Assembly (NCBI GenBank): GCA_028691385.1 | Contig: JAQUZL010000002.1 | Location: 1-43,143 of the forward strand | Origin: Oscillospiraceae bacterium | GTDB lineage: Bacteria > Bacillota > Clostridia > Oscillospirales > Oscillospiraceae | Reading direction: 5' to 3' | Length of the DNA stretch: 43,143 nt | Part shown: positions 22,505-30,132 of the stretch, in pieces | How positions within the stretch are numbered: the first letter of the stretch is position 1 | Layout of the letters: the number at the start of each line of letters is the position of its first letter | Translations under genes and position numbers: made by a program | The notes under the pieces: model-generated | Told to the model about the DNA's origin: nothing | The model's database searches: none | Seen by the model: only the letters and a program-made list of their open reading frames with translations

Positions 22505-22975
22505 ATGAAAATACTTGTGCTATCCGATTCTCATGGCTGTCTGGATTTTATGCGCCGTGCGGTAGAAATAGAGCAGCCAGATGCGGTGTGTCATCTTGGA
22601 GATCATGCGCGCGATGCGGCAATCCTGAAAAAGGAAAATCCACAGCTCCCTGTGCATGTGGTGCGCGGAAACTGCGACTGCTTTGGCAATGCGCCGGATG
22701 AAGCGCACATCACGCTTGGCGGAAGGCCGATTCTGATGATGCACGGCCACCGTTATGGCGTGAAATCCTCGCCCTATCGTGCGATTCTTGCTGCAAGGCA
22801 AGTTGGTGCAGTGGTGCTCCTGTTTGGGCATACGCATCGGCGCACCTGCTTTCTGGATCAGAACCTATGGGTTATGAATCCTGGCTCCTGTATGGGCAGC
22901 AAACCGGTTTCTTATGGCGTAATTATGATTGAGAACTGCCAAATTACCTGCCAAACACATGTGCTTGACGGGTGA
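22505..22975 (+). CDS. YfcE/MJ0936-type metallophosphoesterase
   Basis: 156 residues. All calcineurin-like metal motifs are visible in order: LSDSHG (D-x-H), LGDHARD (GD), GNCD (GN-D), MMHGH and FGHTH (GH-x-H), giving a dinuclear metal site. Family members are cytosolic phosphodiesterases active on small model substrates and possibly nucleotides; the physiological substrate is generally unknown. ATG 22505 is preferred because AGGTGAT ends 7 bases before it; ATG 22496 and TTG 22481 would add a few unmatched residues. The LysA-like gene begins 23 bases downstream. Confidence 0.9.
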   Translation: MKILVLSDSHGCLDFMRRAVEIEQPDAVCHLGDHARDAAILKKENPQLPVHVVRGNCDCFGNAPDEAHITLGGRPILMMHGHRYGVKSSPYRAILAARQVGAVVLLFGHTHRRTCFLDQNLWVMNPGSCMGSKPVSYGVIMIENCQITCQTHVLDG

Positions 22976-22998
22976 ATGCGGCTTTGAGAGGAAGTGAC

Positions 22999-24243
22999 AT
23001 GATGGACGTGTGCGATGATTATCCGTTGGATGCTTATTTTATGGAGGATAAACAAACGCGGGAGCTGCTCAAATCCATTCCAACACCGTTTTATCTGTTT
23101 GATGAGCAGACAATTCGGGAACGCGCCAGAAAACTAAATGAGGATTTGAATTGGTGCAATGAATATGCGCAGTATTTCCCAATTGCTGCCTGCCCGAATT
23201 TGGAAATCATGAAGATTTTGCGGGACAGTCGTGTTGGTGCGTCTGCAGGCTCGGCCATAGAACTGAATATGGCGGTCGCGGCAGGCTTTACAGGCGATCA
23301 GATCCTGTTTTCGCCGCCGTTTCCCGAGAAGACGGATTTTCTGGCTGCGCAAGCAGCCCACCCCATTGTGGTACTGAGTGATCCGGAGGTGGCCAAAATC
23401 TATGCGTCGTACGGCGCGCTGGGCAGCACGGTTTGCCTGCGCTATAATCCGGGCGAATATTGGGTGCGCGGCATGAAACGGACATCCAGAAGCAAGCTTG
23501 GCATGCTGGAAAGCGAGATGCGTGCACTCATTCCGCAGCTGTAGCAAATGGGCGTGCAAAGAATCGGCATTTCCGGCTGCTTTGGTAAAAATGAGGATCC
23601 CGTCCAGTATTATCCCGTGACGACAAAGCGATTACTCTTGTTGGCGGATCGACTTTTGGAGCAAGTGCCGTTTGACATGGCCTTTGTGGATATTATGGGC
23701 GGTCTTGCCGTCACACAAAATATGGAAAACGAGCAGACGGATTACACGCAGACTGCCAATTTGGTGCGTGAGGAAATCGTAGCGTTTGAAAGCAAGCATG
23801 GGCATTTGCGCATGATCACCGAGATCGGCCGCGCCATGATGGCGCCGTGCGCGATTTTGGTGTCCCGGGTGCTCCATGTGCGCAATGCCGCCAGAAGCTT
23901 TTTGGTGCTGGATGCGTCCTCTTCGGATCTGTCACGGCATGTGGTGTTTGGAACGCAGTATCATGTCAGCGTCCTTGGAAAGCGCTCTATCCACGGCAGG
24001 CAGTACTATGACGTCGTTGGGAAAATCAATTCCTCCAGCGACTGCCTTGCCGAGCGATGCATGCTGCCCAGCACGGATGCGGGCGACTTCTGCGTGGTGC
24101 ACGATGTTGGCGCGCATTGCGTGGGAAACATATATTTGCGCTACGGCTATGGCCGGTGCGGCGTCTATCTGCGGTCGAACGATGGCACGGTGAAGCTGAT
24201 TGACGCGCCTGTCCGCCCGTCGGCGTTCAGTACATCGCAATAA
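22999..24243 (+). pseudogene. Diaminopimelate decarboxylase-like (LysA paralog), catalytic residues lost and in-frame amber stop
   Basis: One frame of 415 codons, the usual LysA length, is broken only by TAG at 23542-23544. Both halves match the fold-type III decarboxylase pattern: TPFYLFDEQTIRERA, then YYP, DIMGGLAV, EIGRAMMAPCAILVSRVL and a GAH near the end. The usual YFAVKA motif that carries the PLP lysine reads YFPIAA here, so Ala (codon at 23185) replaces Lys; the FGIHAF His region reads IGISGC, and CE-GD near the end reads NSSSD. It therefore cannot be a normal decarboxylase. It may be a decaying pseudogene, a pseudoenzyme split in two (an ATG lies 3 bases after the stop), or a sequencing error at the stop. 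GAGG lies 7 bases before ATG 22999. Confidence 0.75.
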
Positions 24244-24421
24244 AGGCAATGGTGGAAATCACTGTGCACACGCCGATGGCCAGTGTTACAATGGATTCTG
24301 CCCACGCGAGCACGCCCTGTAAGAACGGGGAAGGGCAAGCGTGGCTCGGTTCTTCCAGGATTGGCTCTCGATTGACCTGCGTATCCTGAAAATCTACGTA
24401 AATGACATGTTTGGCATCCAT
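24227..24421 (-). CDS. Small single-pass membrane protein, unknown function
   Basis: 64 residues: a hydrophilic start (MDAKHVIYVDFQDTQ) and a C-terminal membrane segment of about 23 residues from residue 39 to the end. GGAGG 8 bases before ATG 24421 makes it a convincing gene despite its size. It is convergent with the LysA-like gene and overlaps its 3' end by 17 bp. No family recognised. A perfect inverted repeat lies about 40 bases upstream. Confidence 0.7.
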   Translation of the reverse strand: MDAKHVIYVDFQDTQVNREPILEEPSHACPSPFLQGVLAWAESIVTLAIGVCTVISTIAFIAMY

Positions 24422-24460
24422 ATGGAAGACCTCCTTTTGTCATCATCATACGCGATCACC

Positions 24461-24478
24461 TGTCCGTTATTACGGACA
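24461..24478. promoter_or_regulatory. Perfect inverted repeat upstream of the 64-residue membrane protein gene
   Basis: TGTCCGT-TATT-ACGGACA, a 7-bp perfect repeat with a 4-base centre, 40 bases before the start codon and between that gene and the aminotransferase terminator. It has no T-run, so it is either an operator for a dimeric regulator or a leader hairpin; I could not place a convincing promoter around it. Confidence 0.35.
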
Positions 24479-24506
24479 ATTTACGCGCGCAGGCGCAAAA
24501 AATACA

Positions 24507-24544
24507 AAAATCTCGGCTCCTGTTTGACAGGCAGCCGAGATTTT
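24507..24544. terminator. Terminator downstream of the aminotransferase gene
   Basis: AAAATCTCGGCT (24507-24518) pairs perfectly with AGCCGAGATTTT (24533-24544); the inner CCTG/CAGG pairing extends it around a small loop. On the minus strand it ends the glpK-aminotransferase transcript and is followed by T-rich sequence. Confidence 0.85.
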
Positions 24545-24557
24545 ATCATTTTCCGGA

Positions 24558-25748
24558 TTAGCAAAGACCGTATTCCTGCGCTAACTGACGAAACGCGGGC
24601 AGCGAACGCTGAATGGTTTCGTGGCTGACACAATAAGCGATGCGGACATATCCCGGGCAGCCGAAGCTGGTGGCCGGTACAATCAGGATATGCAGCTGCT
24701 TGGCACGCGCCACAAACGCTTTGTCATCGCCATTGGGCGCTTTCACAAACAGGTAAAATGCGCCCTCCGGTTTGATGCAGGCAAAGCCGTCTGCGCGCAA
24801 TGCGCCATAGAGCAGCTCCCGGTTTCGGTCATAGACGGCGATGTCGGTTTTCTCGTTGAGGCACTGCGCGACAACGCGCTGCAAAAGCGACGGCGCGTTG
24901 ACAAAGCCCAGAACGCGGGTGGCAATGGATGCGGCAGAGTAAATGAGCGCAGCATCGTCGGCTTCGGACGGGATGACAAGATAGCCGATTCGTTCGCCGG
25001 GCAGAGAAAGCGATTTGCTCCAGGAATACCCAACAATGGTGTTGCGGTAGTACTTTGTGACGTAGGGCACTTCCACGCCGTCATAGGCCAGCTCCCGGTA
25101 TGGCTCATCGGAAATCAAATAAATCGGCGCACCAAATTCCTGCTGCTTTTCTTCCAAAATTTCGCCAAGTGCGGTCAAGGTCTGGGCGGAATAGACAACG
25201 CCGGTGGGATTGTTGGGGGTGTTGATGATGACGGCCTTGGTTTTTGCCGTGATCCGCTGACGAAATTCTGACAGGTTGGGCTGAAATGTTTCCAAATTCG
25301 GCGAAACCGCAATGAGCGCCGCATCGTAGTTTGCCACATAGTTGGTATATTCTGTAAAAAAAGGTGCAAATGTCAACACTTCGTCGCCGGGGTTGAGCAG
25401 CGTTTTGAGAATCACATTTAAACCGCCCGCAGCGCCGACCGTCATAATGAGATTGTCCCGCGTAAATGCGGTTTGGAAGCGTTCGTTGATGGAGAATGCG
25501 ATGCGGTCGCGCACGTCCTCATAGCCGGTGTTGGACATATAGCCGTGCACCATCAGGGAATCCTCGCTGTCAAGGATTTGGATGGCAGCTTGGCGCACCG
25601 CCTGCGGCGCGGGCACACTGGGATTGCCAAGACTAAAATCATAGACGTTTTCCGCGCCGAATTCCTTGGCCATCTGCTTGCCCTCTTCGAACATGGCGCG
25701 AATGACGGAATTGTTTTGGGCAAGCTTTTTCATTTTTTCTGAAATCAT
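24558..25748 (-). CDS. Class I/II PLP aminotransferase (aspartate aminotransferase-like)
   Basis: 396 residues, complete fold-type I aminotransferase. Visible motifs: YDFSLGNPSVPAP at the N-terminus, TVGAAGGLNVILKTLL, INTPNNPTGVVYS (substrate carboxylate and PLP contacts), ISDEPYRELAYDG with the Asp that pairs with the PLP ring nitrogen, and YSWSKSLSLPGERIGY with the Schiff-base Lys. Family members transaminate aspartate, aromatic amino acids or related substrates; specificity cannot be read here. AAGGAGC precedes ATG 25748. glpK ends 18 bp upstream with no terminator, so the two are likely cotranscribed. Confidence 0.92.
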   Translation of the reverse strand: MISEKMKKLAQNNSVIRAMFEEGKQMAKEFGAENVYDFSLGNPSVPAPQAVRQAAIQILDSEDSLMVHGYMSNTGYEDVRDRIAFSINERFQTAFTRDNLIMTVGAAGGLNVILKTLLNPGDEVLTFAPFFTEYTNYVANYDAALIAVSPNLETFQPNLSEFRQRITAKTKAVIINTPNNPTGVVYSAQTLTALGEILEEKQQEFGAPIYLISDEPYRELAYDGVEVPYVTKYYRNTIVGYSWSKSLSLPGERIGYLVIPSEADDAALIYSAASIATRVLGFVNAPSLLQRVVAQCLNEKTDIAVYDRNRELLYGALRADGFACIKPEGAFYLFVKAPNGDDKAFVARAKQLHILIVPATSFGCPGYVRIAYCVSHETIQRSLPAFRQLAQEYGLC

Positions 25749-25766
25749 ATCGGTTTGCTCCTTGTT

Positions 25767-27290
<1,524 letters not shown>

Positions 27291-27319
27291 GCCGTACCCT
27301 CCTAAATTTCAATTATCTC

Positions 27320-27348
27320 TTTATAGTTTGAAGATTTTCCGGTATAAT
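27320..27348 (+). promoter_or_regulatory. Possible promoter for the 41-residue gene and the ArsC-like gene
   Basis: TTTATA (27320-27325), 17-bp spacer, perfect TATAAT (27343-27348). It gives a leader of about 90 bases containing an ATAAAG-TCCG-CTTTAT hairpin (27375-27390). The TATAAT abuts a minus-strand TTGACA that may belong to glpK, so the two could interfere. Confidence 0.45.
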
Positions 27349-27442
27349 GTCAACAGAAAATTCGGCCAAAAGCATATAAAGTCCGCTTTATGGGACAGCT
27401 CGTATTGTATACTGCATGCAAAGACAGAAAGGATGCGATTGT

Positions 27443-27568
27443 ATGCAGATTCAGATGCGTTATGTGAATGGTCATGTGGAGGTTTTTACCAGCGCAGGTC
27501 GATTCCTGTTCTCGGCAGACAGCGTGTTCGAGGCCGAGCAGGTGCTTGCGGAGGAAGAAGCAGCATAA
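27443..27568 (+). CDS. 41-residue protein, unknown function
   Basis: A short open frame with good coding character: MQIQMRYVNGHVEVFTSAG then a FLFSADSVFEAEQVL segment and an acidic end (Glu-Glu-Glu-Ala-Ala). AAAGGATG precedes ATG 27443 by about 10 bases. The pattern of short beta-strands followed by an acidic helix suggests a compact folded microprotein. It ends 17 bases before the TTG start of the ArsC-like gene, whose GGGGGAGG lies in between, so the two are probably one operon. No family recognised. Confidence 0.6.
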   Translation: MQIQMRYVNGHVEVFTSAGRFLFSADSVFEAEQVLAEEEAA

Positions 27569-27585
27569 TCGGGGGAGGAAGCTCA

Positions 27586-27927
27586 TTGAACATTCAGATT
27601 TTCGGAAAATCCAAATGTTTTGACACAAAAAAGGCAGAGCGCTACTTCAAGGAGCGGCGCATCAAGGTGCAGCAGATCGACCTGCTGCGGTATGGCATGT
27701 CCGGCGGAGAATTTGACAGTGTTCTGCGCGCAGTCGGCGGCATTGACAACCTGATCGACTGGGACGGTTCCTCGCCGGAGGTGGAACTTTTGCGGCATCT
27801 TGCGGTGCAGCGGCAAAAAGAGGACAAGGTGTACGAGCAGCCAAAGCTGATGAAAACGCCCATCGTCCGAAATGGAAAGCTGGCGACGGTCGGCTATCGC
27901 CCGGAAATTTGGGATACCTGGAAATAA
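27586..27927 (+). CDS. ArsC/Spx-family thioredoxin-fold protein
   Basis: 113 residues, the usual length of the ArsC/Spx family. It begins NIQIFGKSKCFDTKKAERYFKERRIKVQQIDL, with a single N-terminal Cys (C11) in KC-x-DT-x-KAER rather than the CxxC of Spx, then KKPIVR-like TPIVRNGKLATVGYRPEIW. Members are arsenate reductase-like or transcription-associated proteins; with no arsenic genes nearby, a redox or Spx-like role is as likely as arsenate reduction. The start is TTG 27586, supported by GGGGGAGG (27571-27578) 7 bases upstream; longer in-frame starts would run through the 41-residue gene. Confidence 0.85.
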   Translation: MNIQIFGKSKCFDTKKAERYFKERRIKVQQIDLLRYGMSGGEFDSVLRAVGGIDNLIDWDGSSPEVELLRHLAVQRQKEDKVYEQPKLMKTPIVRNGKLATVGYRPEIWDTWK

Positions 27928-27930
27928 CCG

Positions 27931-27962
27931 AAAAGGCACAATCCGCAAGGATTGCGCCTTTT
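27931..27962. terminator. Bidirectional terminator between the ArsC-like gene and yerC
   Basis: AAAAGGCACAATCC (27931-27944) and GGATTGCGCCTTTT (27949-27962) form a 13-of-14-bp stem (one A-C mismatch) with a GCAA tetraloop, A-rich on the left and T-rich on the right. Confidence 0.88.
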
Positions 27963-27979
27963 CTGCAGGCGTAGAACAT

Positions 27980-28288
27980 TCAGATCGGCTCATTGGCGTC
28001 CAAATCCTTGGTTTCCTCCAAAATGTGCCGCAGGCTGGCAGTGCCATCGGTCAGCACCCGTTTGACGCGGCTGATCGTGGCGGAGCTGGCATTGGTTTTT
28101 TGGGAAATATCCACATAGACCGCGCCATCCAGCAACAGGCTTGCCACGTCAAAGCGCTGTTCCATGGAGTACATTTCGCTGGGGGAGCAGAGATCCTGAA
28201 AAAAGTCAAAGCAATCCTCCTTGGTTTTCAGATGCAGAATTGCCTCATAGAGATCCAGAGCGTGTTCCTTTGGGGAAAGAGAGCGCAT
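27980..28288 (-). CDS. yerC: YerC/YecD-family TrpR-like regulator
   Basis: 102 residues, matching the TrpR/YerC helical dimer family. The N-terminal half contains LDLYEAILHLKTKEDCFDFF and DLCSPSEMYSMEQRF; the helix-turn-helix is DISQKTNASSATISRVKRVL. Members are DNA-binding repressors; YerC is named from Bacillus and its ligand is not established, unlike tryptophan-binding TrpR. ATG 28288 has GGAGG 8 bases upstream; an upstream in-frame ATG at 28327 falls close to the -10 box of its own promoter and is rejected. It stands alone, divergent from an acyl-CoA synthetase, with an AACGCGTT palindrome in its promoter spacer that could be an autoregulatory site (inference). Confidence 0.9.
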   Translation of the reverse strand: MRSLSPKEHALDLYEAILHLKTKEDCFDFFQDLCSPSEMYSMEQRFDVASLLLDGAVYVDISQKTNASSATISRVKRVLTDGTASLRHILEETKDLDANEPI

Positions 28289-28317
28289 AGCAACTTCCTC
28301 CTTTTTTGGTTTCTTAC

Positions 28318-28346
28318 ATTGTAGCACTTTAACGCGTTTATGTAAA
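28318..28346 (-). promoter_or_regulatory. Promoter for yerC
   Basis: On the minus strand: TTTACA (28346-28341), 17-bp spacer, TACAAT (28323-28318). The spacer contains the palindrome AACGCGTT. The promoter lies back to back with that of the acyl-CoA synthetase gene. Confidence 0.72.
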
Positions 28347-28361
28347 CATGCTTTTCATGGA

Positions 28362-28390
28362 TTGACAAAAAAAGAAAATCGCGATATAAT
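28362..28390 (+). promoter_or_regulatory. Consensus sigma-A promoter for the acyl-CoA synthetase gene
   Basis: Perfect TTGACA (28362-28367), 17-bp spacer, perfect TATAAT (28385-28390), with an A-rich spacer. Predicted start near 28397 and a leader of about 57 bases. This is one of the two strongest promoters in the window. Confidence 0.85.
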
Positions 28391-28453
28391 TCAATTGTTT
28401 TAATAACTAACGCTTTAGAGAACAAAAGTAATTCCTGTAAAGGAGAAGAAACA

Positions 28454-30088
28454 ATGCCTGTTACGGACTTTTTAGAGAGAAACCACAAGCTCTATGGAGA
28501 TGACGTTGCGCTGGTGGAGCTGAACCCGGAGCTTCCGGACACCAGAAGAACTACTTGGATGGAATACGATTTGATTCAGCCCATGCCCTCGCAGCCCTAC
28601 CGCAGAGAGATCACCTGGAAGGTGTTTGATGAAAAAGCCAATCGCTTTGCCAATTTGCTGCTCTCGCGCGGCATCAAACGGGGTGATCATGTTGCAATTT
28701 TAATGTACAACTGTCTGGAGTGGCTGCCGATCTATTTTAGCATCCTCAAGGCGGGCGCAGTTGCTGTGCCGTTCAATTTCCGCTATGCCACCGAAGAAAT
28801 CGAATATTGCGCCAAGCTGGCGCAGGTAAATATGTTGGTGTTTGGGCCGGAATTTATCGGACGCATCGAGCCAATTGCGGACAAGCTGAGCCGTGGCCGC
28901 CTGCTGCTGTATGTCGGCGACAACTGCCCGAGCTTTGCCGAGAGCTATCGCGAGTTGGTGGCGGATTGCTCGAGCGAACCGCCTGCGGTGCTGGTGACAG
29001 ACGATGACGACGGCGCAATTTATTTCTCCTCCGGTACAACCGGCTTCCCCAAGGCAATTTTGCACAAGCACAGAAGCTTGACGCAGGCAGCCGAGATGGA
29101 GCAGAGGCATCATCTGACCACCAAGGACGACACATTTCTTTGCATTCCGCCGCTGTACCATACCGGCGCAAAGTTCCACTGGATGGGCTCTTTGATTTCC
29201 GGCAGCAAGGCGGTGCTGCTCAAGGGCACAAAACCGGAAGCCATCATGCGGGCAATTTCCGATGAACGGTGCACCATTGTCTGGCTGCTGGTGCCTTGGG
29301 CGCAGGATATTCTGGCGGCACTGGACAACGGCAGCTTGAAGTGCTCGGATTATCAGCTTTCCCAGTGGCGCCTGATGCATATTGGCGCGCAGCCGGTGCC
29401 GCCGTCGCTGATCAAGCGCTGGAAAGCCTATTTTCCGGCACATCAGTATGACACCAACTATGGACTCAGTGAGTCCACCGGCCCGGGCTGCGTGCATCTG
29501 GGGCTGGATAATATCCATAAGGTCGGAGCAATCGGCATACCGGGCTACCGCTGGGAGTGCAAGATTATTGATGAGCAGGGCAACGCAGTGCCCCAGGGTG
29601 GGATTGGAGAGCTGTGCGTCAAAGGCCCGGGACTCATGACCTGCTATTACAACAATCCACAGGCGACGGCAGAAACGCTGCGTGACGGCTGGCTGCTGAC
29701 CGGCGATATGGCACGGCAGGACGAGGACGGGTTCTATTATCTCGTCGACCGGAAGAAGGACGTGGTCATCTCCGGCGGCGAAAACCTCTACCCGGTGGAG
29801 ATTGAAAATTACATTCGCGGCTGCGACAAGGTGCTCGACGTGGCGGTGATCGGCTTGCCGGATGCGCGCCTTGGCGAAATTGCGGCGGCAGTGATCGAGG
29901 TTAAGAGCGGCTGCACCTGCACCGAGCAGGAGATCAGCGACTTCTGCAATGGCCTGCCACGCTATAAGCGTCCCAAAAAGGTGATTTTCGCGGAGATTCC
30001 GCGCAATGCGACCGGAAAAATCGAAAAAGTACGGCTGCGCGAACGCTATGGCGCGGTCAATCTGGTCGAGATGGAAAACGAAGCATAA
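28454..30088 (+). CDS. AMP-forming acyl-CoA synthetase/ligase
   Basis: 544-residue member of the adenylate-forming (ANL) superfamily. Core motifs: YFSSGTTGFPKAI (phosphate-binding loop), NYGLSEST (adenine/acyl pocket), GWLLTGDMARQDEDGFYYLVDRKKD (hinge and ATP ribose contact), and the C-terminal catalytic Lys in NATGKIEK. The enzyme activates a carboxylic acid to an acyl-adenylate and then transfers it to coenzyme A. The overall style resembles short/medium-chain, benzoate- or carnitine-type ligases, but the substrate cannot be called. AAAGGAG precedes ATG 28454. It is monocistronic between a consensus promoter and a strong terminator, which implies high expression, and lies opposite a YerC regulator that may control it. 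Confidence 0.93.
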   Translation: MPVTDFLERNHKLYGDDVALVELNPELPDTRRTTWMEYDLIQPMPSQPYRREITWKVFDEKANRFANLLLSRGIKRGDHVAILMYNCLEWLPIYFSILKAGAVAVPFNFRYATEEIEYCAKLAQVNMLVFGPEFIGRIEPIADKLSRGRLLLYVGDNCPSFAESYRELVADCSSEPPAVLVTDDDDGAIYFSSGTTGFPKAILHKHRSLTQAAEMEQRHHLTTKDDTFLCIPPLYHTGAKFHWMGSLISGSKAVLLKGTKPEAIMRAISDERCTIVWLLVPWAQDILAALDNGSLKCSDYQLSQWRLMHIGAQPVPPSLIKRWKAYFPAHQYDTNYGLSESTGPGCVHLGLDNIHKVGAIGIPGYRWECKIIDEQGNAVPQGGIGELCVKGPGLMTCYYNNPQATAETLRDGWLLTGDMARQDEDGFYYLVDRKKDVVISGGENLYPVEIENYIRGCDKVLDVAVIGLPDARLGEIAAAVIEVKSGCTCTEQEISDFCNGLPRYKRPKKVIFAEIPRNATGKIEKVRLRERYGAVNLVEMENEA

Positions 30089-30092
30089 CCAA

Positions 30093-30130
30093 AAAATCCC
30101 CGGCTTCCTGAATCGGAAGTCGGGGATTTT
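30093..30130. terminator. Bidirectional terminator between acyl-CoA synthetase and PFOR genes
   Basis: AAAATCCCCG (30093-30102) pairs with CGGGGATTTT (30121-30130), extended inward by CTTCC/GGAAG around a short loop. T-rich on both strands' exits. Confidence 0.9.
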
Positions 30131-30132
30131 GC

